DNA of 64,000 nt from Tillandsia leiboldiana (Eukaryota; Streptophyta; Magnoliopsida; Poales; Bromeliaceae): assembly GCA_029204045.2 (NCBI GenBank), contig CM055077.1, forward strand, positions 12,166,584 to 12,230,583, read 5' to 3'. A model generated the notes under the pieces. It was given only the letters and a program-made list of their open reading frames with translations, searched no databases and was not told the DNA's origin. Below, piece by piece: positions 1 to 12,990 of the stretch (position 1 is its first letter; each line of letters starts with the position of its first letter). Made by a program: the position numbers and the translations under genes.

Positions 1-1994
1 TCCGAACATCGCCTAACCCATCACCTATGCCACTAAGACCTCCAATTTGTTCATTGGAATGTCTCAAGACATACCATAGGTTTTGTCAGATTACCCGCTG
101 TCTGAAAACACCGATTTTATGACGTTGGGCCAGCCGCACATAAAGTGCGCCACAATGTGCTATTAGGACCTCGAAATTTACCAAGTTGGTTCCCAGGATG
201 CCTATTTTGGCACCGAAACGAACCGCAACCCTTTTGCTGCAACCATAGATGTCAAACCTCACAAAATGACCAGCAAATAAGGGACAATCACTACTGCGAA
301 CAGCATCAACCCATGCGACACAAGTTCGTCCCGACATTGCCCGATTTTAGCGTTTAAGGTTTCGGTTTAGCCCCCGAGTGTTTCGAAACACTCCAAATAT
401 TTTCCAACCATTTTTGCTGTTCAGGGCACTCTCTTTTGAGAGTTGGGACAATCGCACGCCAAGTGGCGTAAACCGGATGCGAATAACTCCAAAACTAGCT
501 ATGCCAGGTGTTGGGGCCAAAATGTGGCTTGCGCGCGACCGGCCCCTTTGGGTGACCCTCCAGAGGTGTCGAAGTGCGCCGCGTGCCAACAATCAAGCGA
601 TCGGGCCAAGGAGAGATCCGCTCGGCCGGGTTCTCCTCTGGTAACTTCTCACAACCGCTCGACTGAGGACAGTTGAAGCGGGTTTACGGAGGTACAGAGG
701 GATCGCCGGTTACGATTTAGAATAGCCGAACCGGGTAGAGAAGGGGATAAAAGTGGGGAAAAAATAGATAGAAGGATTACAATTAAGCCTACTCCTGGGA
801 AAGTAGTAAAAAAGAAGAAAAAAGAGTTAAGTTAACCTACTCCTAAATAAATAAAGAAGCTGGGGTGGTACCGGGCTTACGAGGTTGCCGGACCCCTATC
901 TCTTCGATGGTTCGGGTATTTATACACTCCCCGAACCAAATTATTAGGTGCTGATTTGAATTATCGGCACAAATTAGGGGAAGCTATTGTATATCGAGCA
1001 ACTATTTCCTTTTGAGCCGAATGCCCTCACATAGGATAGTAGTCGTTTCTCCGTCCAGGTTCATCCCCTGATTGTTGCGCCAAAGCGTGATCCTCGGCGC
1101 CTTTTGGCGCTGGGCGTTGCTTCCCCTCCTGGGTTAGTTGCGAGATTCATGCCAGAATCTCGCACTCCTTCCTTCCAAGATTTTTCCCTTCTCGGTTCTA
1201 GTAGCCGAAAAGCCATCTTGGACTCCCGCTTTCCTCTTTGCTTGACTGGGGCGGTCTGGTAACGGACGAAACCGACCTTGGATGAGACGTTACTCCATTT
1301 GTCGGCTGCTCCTCCTATTGGCTGATGCTTTCAATCGATAGCACGCGTCGCGTGTTGTATTCTTACGCGACCTGGACCGGTCTCGATTGAGACGCAGATT
1401 TTCCTTTTCTGACTCATTCTCCTATCGGCCGACGATATCCGCCACGTGTTGCCTTCCTAAGTGGCAGAAAATTCTGGTCTCAACAATGCCCTCTCGACAA
1501 TCGCCTGATGTGCCGTTCAGGCGATTATCGAAATTGAGTCAACTTCTGGCATGGGTAACACTGTCCAGCGATCATCCTCATATCTTGGCAAGATATTTTC
1601 TCACAGCCCTAGGGATTTGTGAACAGGTGCCAATCCTTCTTGATTCTTTGTGAAACTGTCCTTCGCCGTTCTCCCTGTCGGGTGCTGCTGCTTCCCGAGG
1701 GATGATTATCGCCCCTCCTCATTGTCCTATAAGTAAGGCCACTGCTCGCAGCTTTCTTTGCATCTCCTTATTTTTCTTATGATGATTCCCATGTAAATGC
1801 TACAACAATGCTCCAGTCGTAACTTTTTCGTCCTTGTGAGTGCTTCCGGGGCAGTCTCCCAATTTGACCTTGGCGGCGTTTCAACGCCAGCCGGTGAAAG
1901 TGTCTTAACTCCTTGGCATTTCGAATTAAATTTTCTCGGGAAGACCTTTGGGCATGATCGTCTGGTTTGGGATCATATGCACGATGGCCCGGCC
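1..1994. other. Unclassified repeat-like DNA, no gene recognised
   Basis: No open reading frame here resembles a known protein; the longest are about 90 codons and lack domain motifs. Promoter-like pieces are visible: a minus-strand TATAAATA near 930-940 inside a GGTTCGGG...CCCGAACC inverted repeat, and a plus-strand TATAAGTA at 1728-1735 followed by a pyrimidine-rich leader. On the minus strand, 1063-1084 reads TTTGGCGCAAC then AATCAGGGGAT, which loosely resembles the primer site of Tat/Athila-type gypsy elements (TGGCGCC then GGGGA). If that is real, an old minus-strand gypsy LTR would end near 1088. The evidence conflicts about strand, so I leave the stretch unclassified. It is cut at 1994/1995 by the family F LTR. 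Confidence 0.35.
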
Positions 1995-4333
1995 TGTCAC
2001 GCCCCGGGGTCGAAACTGCGACCCGGACTCGCTAACAGATCCGCCGCCCATACGGGAAGCCCCGTATAGACGAAGTGACCAAACCTGCAAAAGATGATAC
2101 TAACCACTAAACAGATATCAGAGCGTAATGTAAATTGCGGAAATAAATAAATACAACTCCAAATAGTACATGCCAGGTCCTCACTATACATAAGTCTCTC
2201 CAAAATAAAACTCTAAAAGTAAAATAAGTACAAGATACATCCAAACCACTAACAGTACTAAAACATCACCAAAAAGGGGTACATCTACTCTCTCGCTGGA
2301 ATGGGTAACAATCTAACTCGTGACTCCCTTACCTCGGTCAGATGGAGCAGCAACTGGAGCAGCAGGAACTGCAGAAGAAGTCCCTAAAAAAAGTCACCAA
2401 CAGCGGGTGTGAAAACTACAACCAACAATAGCTCTCAGTGGGTATCGCTACCAAGACCGACGGTCTGCCCACTAAGTCTACTAGAGGCATAAAGTAACAA
2501 ATGTGGTGCAAGGAAGAAAAGGCTAGAAATAACTCTACAGCTACTATGCCTTTATCTAGATGCTCAAAGGGTGATACAGATGAAAAATGATGCATCTACT
2601 ACCTCTCGATAAAACAATCACCCAATCTACACTAACTGCCACAAAGGGTCCAGTCAAACCTGCGCCCACCTACTGCCATTACATCCACGGAGGACTGGAC
2701 TTACGTAGGACGTCCATGACTGCCTAAAAAAGGCCCAGCCAGAAGGACTGCGTCGACAAGTCGCGATAGCAAAGTAACAGGCCTAGCTCCGGAGTGGCAC
2801 TCGAGGGGCGTGACCCTACCGAGGAAAGTATCCGCGCATCTCTATCGAGCTCAATATGGCCCATGCAGGCTATAATCCAAATCCACGATCAACAAGATCG
2901 ACAGTACCCAAATCACATCTCTAACTCACTGGCTGGAAACACTCAATAGCCGGGACCCTCCGTCGACTCAGACGGTTCCCGAGACTAGCACTGATCTAAC
3001 CACAGCTACCAGACTCCACTCGGCCCCCAGGCGCGAGTGTAACATGCATCCCACAACATCCCGACTACTCGGCCCACTACCCGGGCGAGAAACGCTCTAA
3101 GTCCAGGAAAGCGAATAAATGTGTGGGAGTGTCTAAAGCATAAATAAACTATCCCAAGTTTGGGTTTTCTACTAGTTTGGTTGAAACATGCAATATATGA
3201 TAGGGTGCTAGGTCAAAGTTCCAATAATAATATTTAATTTAACTAAAACATAATCAAGGAACATTAACCAACATGATCTCAATATCAACAAAAGGAAACA
3301 TCATCTCTCACAAACATGGTTCCTATCTCATCTCACAAACATGCATGCTCACTATCATATAGAATTAGAGAACCAACCGTCTACCGGTTTTGGAGACAAA
3401 AGCAACCCACCAGGATGCATACATCGATCCAAAGTAAAAATGAGATGAAACTGAACGTGGGTAATCCTTAGGTTCCCACGATTCCAACGAGCCCAAAAAC
3501 ACCCGAAAACTCCTCCCGGTCGCTGAAATACAAACCAAACACCGCGGTAAGCAAAAATCCCCAAAACTACAACTCTGCGGAATTTTAGTCCAGAAGAAGT
3601 CAAATTATCACCTTCGAGATATCCTCCAAAAATTCCAAGAAAAATAGTACTGCGATCCACTCAAAGTGTAGATGTCGATCGAGTCCTTACAGACTGAAAT
3701 TCGACAACCGTGCACCGAAATAAAAATCCAACAAGCTCCGCTGTCCAGACAAATACACAGTGTGAAAGGGGTTCAAAGATGCTCCGAAAAACCTAGGAAA
3801 AACCCAAAACCGAGAGGAACGGTAAATACGGGAATCGAAGGTCTACCTCTCATGGAAACGATGCTGTAGAAATCAGCTAAAAACTCTCTCGAGTCAGCCC
3901 ATGGGAGCCCATGGACGAAGTGTCGACGGAGAAGATTGGTATCGAAGGCACGTCGAAGCTCGCGATGTCGAGGAGGAAGCTGATGAAATGCCTTCCAAAA
4001 ATTCTCCGGGATCCCAAAAATCGAAGGCAAGGCATAGAATATGATTCCTGTCGAAAATGGTCCGGAGAGGAAATCGAAAAAAGTCTCAAGAGGCCGCACA
4101 AGAGGGCCTATTTATAGGAAAATCCAGAAAAAGCCCACATCCTGGATTCGGGCCCAACTTCTGGGCGCCCGAAATCACTGTGTGTGCTCGGAAGTCACGT
4201 GGCGACCATCCGTGAGGCGCCCGGATCCGCCAGATCACGCCACGCGTCCCCGCCTGCAGCACGATTGGCGCCGGCCAATCGCGCGGCGCCACGTGGCCCA
4301 ACAAGCTGGCGGAGCGGGTGGCGCGGCCCAATG
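1995..4333 (-). repeat. Truncated gypsy LTR, family F (3' LTR, minus orientation)
   Basis: The left edge TGTCACGCCCCGGGG is the reverse complement of the LTR end seen at 41969 and 57828 (family A). Blocks along its length match the family A R-U5 region in reverse, including the CTACTAGTTTGGTT block near 3170 and the GGAAGCCCCGTATAGACGAAG block near 2055. No primer site lies left of 1995, so this is the outer end of a 3' LTR; the candidate flanking duplication is CGGCC (1990-1994), whose partner is not in the window. The U3 part is cut at 4333 by insertion of element B, so the LTR start and its internal region are missing here. The reading frames in it do not look like real proteins. Confidence 0.75.
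4109..4116 (-). promoter_or_regulatory. TATA box of family F LTR
   Basis: TATTTATA (symmetrical with its minus-strand TATAAATA) lies in the U3/R part of the family F LTR. The family A LTR has a TATTTAAA at the equivalent place (45016-45023). GC-rich U3 sequence rich in CACGTGG-type boxes follows to 4333. Called from position and motif only. Confidence 0.5.
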
Positions 4334-5334
4334 TGTCACGCCCCGAGTCCGCCAATTTGTACGGTTCGGGCACGCCAACAGACCCGCCACTCGGGTAAGA
4401 CCTTTTCCTACCCGAAAGGAACGGTAACATCCATAATAACACAACAAGTGTATGCGGAAGCTCAATATCAGAGTACTAAAAATCACTACAAATTAAAACT
4501 TTCATTCAATAACAATTAGCTAATACGGAAATGAAAGCATACAAGAGTGAACCATGCATTACTTTATTACACTTCTTTTACACAAATTCCTCACCATACA
4601 AGGTTCACTCAAGCAATATAAAAATGGGATACCTCTGCTAGACCCTCTAGGTCTCTATGCTGCTGGGCCCTTGCCCCTGTCGTATACCTCGCCGTCTGCC
4701 TCTAAACCATCGCGATCGCTGCATCCATACCTGAACCTGTGGGGGGGGAGTCACCCAAGGGGTGTGAGAACTACGACAGAGTTCCCAGTGGGTTCAACCA
4801 CCGAGAAAAAGTGTCCTACACCACTTGGTCCAATGGAAGCAATAATAATAGTGCTAGGAAATTAAAATCCTCAATATCATAATGCTACTATGCATATACG
4901 GGCCACTACACTATCTGTGTATACTCACCAATCCATCACTACTCTGTCTAGCCACACTAGGCAACTAACCACCAACTCGGCTACTAAGCCGCTGTATACT
5001 GGGTTACACTAACCCGGCCATCTTGGCCACTCTTTGTTCCTTTTATTCTTTACCTTATGGTGGTTTAATTTAAGTTAACCCTCAGAAATTCTTATCCAAC
5101 GGGCCCCAGCCCGGTAGTCCTGCTACCATCAGATAAGATTTCTAAGGTTGCCGATAACACTCGCAAGTGTTACCCCGTCCTGCCGGGGGGACTTGTCATA
5201 CGGGACACTGCCCGATAGGGTCACTGCCCAACTCTGACAAGAGTACTCTAGAACCTGTCATACGGGTCGCTGCCCGGGAGAGGGACCCTGTCCAACTCCG
5301 ACAGTTGTACGTTCGCCCCCGGAGGTACGCCCGT

Positions 5335-5395
5335 TTTATCTTTTTCTTTTCTTTTCTTTCTCTTTTCTTTTTCTTTCTCTTTTCTTTTTCTTTTA
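5335..5395. repeat. CT-rich simple repeat
   Basis: A run of TTTC/TTTTC units in the family B LTR. The partner LTR has the equivalent, slightly shortened run at about 23131-23192. Confidence 0.8.
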
Positions 5396-6967
5396 CTTTA
5401 GCACTTGGCCTCTTTGCTCTTAACACTTGCTTTTCTGTCTTATACGAGCTTGTAGCTCCCTTTTTGCCACTGGCAATCTCTTTCTCTTTTCTTTGAACAT
5501 TTAGCTCCTTGCTTTCACTTTTAGCCATTCGAAAGTACCTCGTCCGACGGGTCACTGCCCAGGGAGTCCTGCTCTACTTGACGAGTCTCAAATTCGAAGG
5601 CGCCAATTACATTTTCCATATGCTTTTAGCCACTTTTAGCTTGCTTTTAATCTTTGCCTTTTAGCAACAATTTTTTTTTCCTCTTATCCTAGGTCTTGCC
5701 ATAAGGATAACTAGAGAGTCTCCTGGACTCTTAAACATTTCTCTTTTATTTCTTTAACTCAAATTGAAGTTAAAGTTATTATCCATTTGCCCAGACACCC
5801 TATGACCTTCTAGGGTTATATTTGATCAACTCTTTAAACGGGGGATCTCATCCCACATTTCTGATTCCTCACTGAATCCTAGAGTTAACTAAACTCTGTT
5901 TTCCTGCTCCACCATTAACTTAGAGTTACACTGACTCTAATTCCATGTTCCACTGTTATCTTAGAATTACATTGACTCTACTTTTCTGTTTTCCCTTTCA
6001 TATCTCCACACTTGATCCACCTTTTCCATCCTCCTGATTCCTTACTGAATCCTAGAGTCAACTTGACTATATTTTTCCTGTCTGTGAGTTTAAACTCTTC
6101 TAGCTCAACTTAGGTTCCCTTTACCTAAGTCCCATGTCATACTTGTCCTAGAGTTCCATGACTCTATGCTGACCTCTAGTTCACCTTAGGTTTCCTTACC
6201 TAAGTTCCATGTCATACTCATCCTAGAGTTCGTTGACTCTATGTTGAACACTAGTTCTCCTTAGGTTCTCTTTACCTAAGTTCCATGTCATATACACCCT
6301 AGAGTTTTCTGACTCTATGTTGATCACTCTATCCAGTGTCCTTAGGTTATCACCTAAGACCATGCCACTCATCCTTCCTAGGATAACTCCTAAGTTGATG
6401 TCACTCGTCAAACCCCTAAACTAGGTTTTCTCCTAGTCTTACTACCAACAAATTCTGTTCCCTTATATCACATGATTCCTAGGGTTGTACCCTAACATGA
6501 TCACAGTCATCAAGTAATTACTCATTTCTACGCATGCAATTATTTTCATATCCATCATAAAAATAATATTTATCCTCTAAGTCCTTTTTGCACATGAAAA
6601 TGAATTATCTTCTTTTGGCAACCGACAGTTGCATTTATCATCTGTGTCCATCTACACATACAAATTTATCCCATATTGTGGATAAATCATAAATATCGCT
6701 TTTCCTCTAAATTTCTCTACACATGCACATATATCATCTGTTATTGGCAACCAACAGTTGCTCTTTTCATCTGTGTTCCTCTAAACATGCAATCTTATTC
6801 ATAATTACCTAACGCCTCTAACAGGCTACTATCATGCTTCGAATCGAAAAGCAAAGGAGCAAGGGGAGAGGTCACCCAATTTCGGCAGAATTCCCCACCT
6901 TGTAGTGTACCCAATTGCTTGTAGACACTTCCAATTGGTCTCCGCGCGATTCCACTTGTTCCCTCGA

Positions 6968-7690
6968 GCTTCCACGCAAAACGATGCACTTCTCTCGAGT
7001 CTGCACGCAAAACGGTGCACGTCCACCAAACCTGCACGCAAAACGATGCACGTCACTAAAAATCCGCACGCAAAACAGTGCACGTCATTTTAATCTGCAC
7101 GCAAAATGGTGCGCGTTAAATCAACCGGCACGCAAAACGGTGCACGTACCTCGAATCTGCACGCAAAATGGTGCACGGTCTACTGTAGGGTTGCACGTAA
7201 AACGATGCACATCTTTTCCAACCCTGCACGAGAAACGATGCATAATATTAGGATCGGTACGCAAAACGGTGCGCGACAACACGATCGGCACGCAAAACGG
7301 TGCACGTACCTCAAATCTGCACGCAAAACGGTGCACGCCTCACTGTCGGGTTGCGCGCAAAACGGTGCACATTTTTCTTGTCCTGCACGCAAATCGATGC
7401 AAAATATTAGACTTGCACGTAAAACGATGCGCGATAAAACGATCTGCACGCAAATCGGTGCACGCTTAACTGTAAAGTTGCACGCAAAATGGTGCATATT
7501 TTTCTATCCCTCCGGTTGGCACGCAAAACCGTGCACTTTCCTTTTCAACGTTGCACGCAAAACGGTGTATGTTTTCCGAGTTTGCGTTCAAAACTGTGCA
7601 TTTTTTCGAATCCGCACACAAAACGGTGCATTTCTTCCACAACTGGCACGCAAAACGAGGCACACCAAAACTGCCCCCGGCAGTCCGCGC
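6968..7690. repeat. Tandem array with CACGCAAAACGGTGCACG core (family B LTR)
   Basis: About 20 copies of a unit of roughly 30-40 bp. The core TGCACGCAAAACGGTGCA is well conserved and the spacers vary. TGCAC and GTGCA form an inverted repeat around an 8-nt spacer, so each unit could fold into a small hairpin. The same core builds the array in the otherwise different family C LTR. Long open frames run through the array on both strands because the unit contains few stop codons; I do not regard them as coding. Confidence 0.85.
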
Positions 7691-8776
7691 AGCAAAACGG
7701 CGCAGTATAACTTGGTTTCTAACACGCAATACGGTAATGGGGTCAAATCTAAACCCAAAGAAGGCATAAAAATTATGCCAAAAATACCGTGAAAATAACG
7801 TTACCTCGTACAGTCGCGCAGTCCATCGGCTTTTTGGAATGCCTCGCGCGCTCCACGAGGTTCACGGCGCGCTCGCTTACCCCACAAAATTCCCTTTTTT
7901 TTTTCTTTTCTTCTCTCTCTATCTCTCTCTCTCTCTCCCTCACTCGAAGCTCGGCTGGTGAAAAATGGAGAAGGAGAAATTTGTACACGGTTCGGAGGAG
8001 GAAGAAAAGAAGAAGAAGAAGAAGAAAAGGACATAGGAGGTTCATTGGACCCGGTCCGTGGCACCCACCAAGAGGGAACCGCCATGTGGCGGTCCACCCC
8101 ACAGGTGGGCGCGCACCAGGCGCGCGCGCCCACTGCCCGCGCAGGAAGGCGCAGCGCCAGCTGCGTGCCTTGCGCAGCAAGGCACTCCTCGAGCCGCGTG
8201 CCGTCGCCGTTTCGGAAATCCGTTTTCGTCCCGTTTTCTATCCATTCTTTGTCCGTTTCCGTTCAAATTTGACAGGCGGCTTCGTTTCAGCTTAATTTAT
8301 CACAGAAAATTTTAAATTTTCAGTTTGGGCCATTTCTGGGTCACCAAAAGCCTCGCTGTATCTAAAATCATTGGCGGACCCCGTCCTCACAATCCAGGTA
8401 TCCGATCAACCCGAAATTTTTACTGGGACCTTAAAACATAATTACACAGCTCCCGTAATTTTCTCAGAATTTTTCGACACTGTTGCCGGAGCCCGTTCCC
8501 ACTATCCGGCCTCCGATTAACGCGAAACTTTTTTTATGGCCTTAAAACATATTTGCGGGGCTCCCGTAATTTTCTCGAAATTTTCCGACACTGTAAATTT
8601 TCCACTAAAAATCTGGGCCCTCTTTCTCCAATAAATTTTTAGATCTCTCCATTTTAACCCGAATTGGGCCCAACTCGCGTCCAAATGTTCCTTACTTCCC
8701 CAACTTTCATAACACTAGTATTTCATACCACCTTTATTTACATTTATTTATGTGCCGAAAATTCGGTACATTACAT

Positions 8777-8813
8777 TCTACCCCCCTTAAAATAAGTTTC
8801 GTCCTCGAAACTT
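8777..8813 (-). promoter_or_regulatory. Polypurine tract and adjoining hairpin of family B
   Basis: On the minus strand a perfect 8-bp inverted repeat AAGTTTCG-AGGA-CGAAACTT (8794-8813) is followed by TTAAGGGGGG and then the LTR start TGTAATG. The purine run is the expected plus-strand DNA primer site. Families A, C and D have the same arrangement. Confidence 0.75.
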
Positions 8814-10933
8814 GAATCACATCTCGACTCCTACTTGATCGAGAGGGAGGAAATCTTGCCCTCACTACTGGGCTCACTGTATATCGTGACCCGCATCAAA
8901 CTTTCTGCTCGCCAGGACTACACGAGCAACTCATTCATGAATCCCTATCGCAATTTAGGGACAAACACAGACCTGGTGTCTGGCCACTTTCACTAAGTAG
9001 GTGAAAGACACAGTTGAGCACTTGCTCTTTCAATTGCCACGAATGACCCAGTTTTTACTTGCGAAATTTTCACTTTAATTCCGCCATCATTCTTTTCACA
9101 ACGAGGTTGCATCTGCAGCTAATTTCATTTACCGCATTTTCTTTCCGATCGCTCAGCTGCCTAACGTGGCGGGCAAAGGCCAATCCACGAGTTCTCTACT
9201 ATCTCACACGCTACTAGCGCTCGGAGTCCACGAATTACTAGCTAACCCGTCTATTTCGGACTACTAATAAGTCCACAGACCACGGTCCAATAGGGGCCTA
9301 TAGCCCAAATACTAGCCTAACACTGTGCAACGGCTCTCTCTCTAGCCCACAGATCCATACGTCATACGGGTAGATCCTCACTTAGGACTACTACACCAAC
9401 ACTCCCACTAGGAGCTACAGTACCTCAATCACCACTAGCTCTACGGCCTGGTCATATCACACTCTCAGTGTACTAATCTTAGTATACTAATAGCCTCAAT
9501 GCTCACACGTGGCATTCCACGTCTTCGGGTCATCGCTCGGACTACCGTCCCGACCAAATCTCTATCATGCCCCGCCATCAGGTCTCGGGCCGCTGTCTCT
9601 CACAGCTGACTGTGCCTGCCCACTGGGCTACAGGCCCACAGTCCACAAACATGGTCCAGGCACGGATCGTCCACAAGCGAACCCGCTAATCGTCGTCACG
9701 CGACCACTATGCTCACTGAGCAAATCCAACTAGCAAGTTGTCAATCCACGACCCAAAACTCTCTATCAACTCTGGCCACACTGGGCAAAGGCTACTATGC
9801 CACCTAATCAGCTCTCTCTGGCTAAACAATACTTGTGCTCCATGAGCACCCAAACAATTGGGCGTCCTACGCCCCCATGCTAACTCGCAGAAAATCCATC
9901 GTTAAGCGATTCGCTTACGTACCCCTACGGCTCTTATGCACTCTCCCAACTGGGTCGAGGCATCACAATAACAGTTCACCATCCTGGTGATTAACACTCA
10001 AATCCTGCGGTGGCAATCCTTGCCATTACGCCCATTCATCAAAACGGCGCCAGTAAAACTCTCGCTCTATCGAGAGACCCACGTATCCTAAAGCCTACTC
10101 TAGGCCCGCAACCCTTCTTGCCCTAACCCTTAGGACATTAACTTGGTTCTCGCACATAGCGATCACCAGCGTTCTATAAGTCGGTCTCTCACTAGACCTT
10201 TCCAACCACACTTTGCCAGCAAATTAGCTAACACAAGCTTATAACACTCTTTGCTGAAGGTGCGGGGTGCGCCGACAAAAGCTCGGCGGCCACTGCCACC
10301 CGCTCTACTGTCGCCCCAACAGGCGGCGACGCCGTATACCCACGCGTCATCTGTACAGCCTCAGCTAGCTGCGATATCAGCCACTGGAGCCTATTGATCT
10401 GCTCCAACTGTCACATTGACGCCACCTATAGGCGTAAGAGTCTGCCTCCCTGCCGGCAGAAAATTTCCGCCTATCAGCAAGAAGATTCCTTATGTTACTG
10501 AACCACACCAATAAGTGCGGTCACCAGCTATCGCAGCTCGTGTACCTCGTTTGACCCCGAGCCCTCTCGTTACTCGAGTCGAAACAGGTGTGTTTCCCTA
10601 TGTGGTGTCATCGCTAATATGCACACCACAACGACACAACCAGCCCAAATTTAGCCATTTGAGCAACGCGCAGTCTATACACCGACAAAAAGGCTCGTCG
10701 ACCCGATCATGCAAAAGTATAAGAGGGTACTCCTTTTCATCTCCAACATTAGGTTGTCGGCCGCCAACGTAATATTCGAAGAATGAAAGCTCGTCGCCCT
10801 CGATCAGTCCCAACATCCTTTTTGGGAACAACAATAACCAATCAAATACTTTCGCCCAATAATCCACACACTCTCTCGTGCCTAAACCCTAGAGTCTCCC
10901 TAAGGTTCGCTAACCACCTAGGACTATTCCTAG

Positions 10934-10946
10934 GCTCCGATACCAC
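10934..10946 (-). promoter_or_regulatory. Primer binding site, family B
   Basis: The minus strand reads TGGTATCGGAGCC, complementary to the 3' end of initiator methionine tRNA apart from one G/A difference from the usual TGGTATCAGAGC. It lies ten bases from the end of the 5' LTR at 10957, as in family A. Confidence 0.8.
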
Positions 10947-10956
10947 CCTCTAATCT

Positions 10957-11628
10957 GTCACACCCCGAGTCCGCCAATTTGTACGGTTCGGGCACGCCAA
11001 CAGACCCGCCACTCGGGTAAGACCTTTTCCTACCCGAAAGGAACGGTAACATCCATAATAACACAACAAATGTATGCGGAAGCTCAATATCAGAGTACTA
11101 AAAATCACTACAAATTAAAACTTTCATTCAATAACAATTAGCTAATACGGAAATGAAAGCATACAAGAGTGAACCATGCATTACTTTATTACACTTCTTT
11201 TACACAAATTCCTCACCATACAAGGTTCACTCAAGCAATATAAAAATGGGATACCTCTGCTAGACCCTCTAGGTCTCTATGCTGCTGGGCCCTTGCCCCT
11301 GTCGTATACCTCGCCGTCTGCCTCTGAACCATCGCGATCGCTGCATCCATACCTGAACCTGTGGGGGGGGAGTCACCCAAGGGGTGTGAGAACTACGACA
11401 GAGTTCCCAGTGGGTTCAACCACCGAGAAAAAGTGTCCTACACCACTTGGTCCAATGGAAGCAATAATAATAGTGCTAGGAAATTAAAATCCTCAATATC
11501 ATAATGCTACTATGCATATACGGGCCACTACACTATCTGTGTATACTCACCAATCCATCACTACTCTGTCTAGCCACACTAGGCAACTAACCACCAACTC
11601 GGCTACTAAGCCGCTGTATACTGGGTTA
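10957..11628 (-). repeat. Family B 5' LTR, U5 side, up to the Sirevirus insertion
   Basis: Nearly identical to 4334-5006. It ends with the target sequence GGTTA (11624-11628), where the Sirevirus begins. The LTR continues at 22804 after the second GGTTA. Confidence 0.9.
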
Positions 11629-12394
11629 TGTTGGGTTATATGTAATACGGATCTAAATAGGGGAAAAAACACCTAGAGGGGGGTGAATAGGTGTAAACGC
11701 ATAAACACTCAAAAATCATTGCGATAAAAACCCAATGCGGAAATAAAAATAATACGCAAGATTTTTACGTGGAAAACTCCATCACCGGAGTAAAAAACCA
11801 CGGGACCGATAAGACGGCAGAAATCCACTAGAATTAAAACACGTACAAGGTGATTTACCGTACACACTTACGACTCAACCTTTTCCATACGCTCCTAGAG
11901 GATCTTCTCCGCTCGCTCCGCGACGCTTCTCGAATCCACGATCTGCGCCCAACGCCGAATCCACGGCGTCCAACGTCGAATCCACGACATCCGACCGAAT
12001 CCACGGTCTTCACCCAATAGCACCCTTCGAATCCACGAACGTGCCTCGCTCCGAATCCACGAGAGCGGTTGAACCTTGAATCCACAAGGACACGCGAATC
12101 CACGCGCCGATTTTTGGGGTAAATCGTTGTTTTGGGTGGTGATGATCCGTCGAATACTTAGATCAAAGATAGATCGGAAATACCATCTAAGTATTCATTA
12201 GTTTGATTCAACTCAAGATGTGAGTATGAAAACCTAGAATCAAACTAATCAATATAGATGAAGAAACATAGAGTTTTCTCTAATGATTTCCTTTCTTCTC
12301 TATATGTGGATCTAGAGCCGTAAAAGATGATATATGAAAATGACGGCTATTTCGATTCACAGTGGATTAACCCTAGAAAAAGAATCATAGGGTC

Positions 12395-12402
12395 TATTTA
12401 TA
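12395..12402 (-). promoter_or_regulatory. TATA box of Sirevirus LTR (3' LTR, minus element)
   Basis: TATTTATA on the plus strand gives CTATAAATAG on the minus strand. It is conserved at the same place in the other Sirevirus LTRs (22219-22226, 38449-38456, 47846-47853, 56050-56057). Confidence 0.75.
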
Positions 12403-12468
12403 GGTTAGAAACCCTATGAAGGAGATAAGAATCAAAAACCTAACATTTCTGGAAATTTTACGGACGGC

Positions 12469-12749
12469 GATCCGGATCGGACTAGCTGTGATCCGGATCG
12501 TCGTAACGAGTCAGCCAGTTCCAGAAAAACGAAGGTTCGGGATCCGGATCGAAGTGCCTGATCCGGATCGTTCATACAGTTCACCAAACATCAACGTTCG
12601 GGATTCGGATTGCGAAGCCTGATCCGGATCGTTCAAGGAAGATGGTAAACTAAGTGTTCGGGATCCGGATCAAGAGGCTACGATCCGGATTGAACTGGTG
12701 TATGAACGAACCACCTTCGGGATCCGGATCGAACAACCTGATCCGGATC
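12469..12749 (-). promoter_or_regulatory. Paired GATCCGGATC palindrome array in the LTR
   Basis: Sites start at 12469/12490, 12541/12560, 12602/12621, 12662/12682 and 12721/12740: five pairs, 19-21 bp within a pair and about 59-72 bp from pair to pair. Some sites vary by one or two bases (for example GATTCGGATT at 12602). The array lies directly upstream of the TATA box on the minus strand, as expected for an enhancer in U3. Factor binding is inference. Confidence 0.8.
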
Positions 12750-12976
12750 CTGAACATGTCCCAAGTCCAGTTTTTGATTTTTATGCAATGAAAGATTCTT
12801 CCAAGTGTTTCTACACTACAAGAAGTATTCGGATCACACAAAATCTTTAGTTAAACATACCTGATCCTTTTGAATTCTTCTTTCTTGAGATTGAGTTAAA
12901 TGATCCAACTTTCTTCACCTTCAATCTTCAAGACTTGAGACTTTCACGAAACTACGCCAACTCAAATTCCGTAACA

Positions 12977-12990
12977 ATCTCCCCCTTTGG
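12977..12990 (-). promoter_or_regulatory. Polypurine tract of the minus-strand Sirevirus
   Basis: The minus strand reads CCAAAGGGGGAGAT immediately before the LTR start TGTTACGG, the normal primer for plus-strand DNA synthesis. Two further purine tracts lie inside the element, at 13543-13558 (AAAAAGGGGGAGAGAG) and 16505-16517 (ATTGAGGGGGAGT). Multiple purine tracts after pol are a described habit of Sireviruses. Confidence 0.85.

Larger units (their letters stand above)
4334..8775 (-). repeat. Family B 3' LTR (4.44 kb)
   Basis: On the minus strand it starts TGTAATGTACCG directly after the polypurine tract and ends GGGGCGTGACA. Positions 4334-5006 match 10957-11628, and 5007 to about 6774 match 22804-24550, which defines the LTR pair. 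Inside it are a CT-rich simple repeat (5335-5395), a tandem array with core CACGCAAAACGGTGCACG (about 6968-7690), a CT microsatellite followed by GAA repeats (7888-8030) and a GC-rich segment (8040-8210). Short reading frames, including a 103-codon one on the plus strand at 4554-4865 that is repeated at 11176-11487, are copied because the LTR is duplicated, not because they are genes. Confidence 0.82.
8776..10956 (-). other. Internal region of family B, no protein recognised
   Basis: It is bounded on the minus strand by a primer site (10934-10946) and a polypurine tract (about 8777-8789). No Gag zinc knuckle, protease, reverse transcriptase, RNase H or integrase motif can be read in any frame. 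A minus-strand frame of about 89 codons near the primer site (10598-10867) has no ATG at its listed start and no recognisable domain. The 3' end keeps the GTTTCGAGGACGAAAC block that in autonomous chromoviruses encodes the last residues of pol. The region is 2.18 kb, close to the 2.24 kb of family A. Confidence 0.6.
11629..12976 (-). repeat. 3' LTR of the minus-strand Sirevirus
   Basis: The 1348-bp LTR reads TGTTACGG...CCCAACA on the minus strand. In transcription order it holds five pairs of GATCCGGATC-type sites (12749-12469), a TATA box (12395-12402) and an array of GTGGATTCG repeats (about 12103-11930). It matches 21439-22798, 47269-48608, 55818-56812 and the fragment 38077-39033. Confidence 0.93.

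Noticed and set aside
4554..4865. Identical 103-codon frame also present at 11176-11487
   Set aside because: Conserved only because both lie in the paired LTRs of element B. It is antisense to the element and has no domain.
7789..8295. 168-codon frame over CT/GAA repeats and GC-rich DNA
   Set aside because: Composition-driven (Ser/Leu from CTCTCT, Arg/Lys from GAAGAA), inside the LTR of element B, with overlapping frames on both strands.
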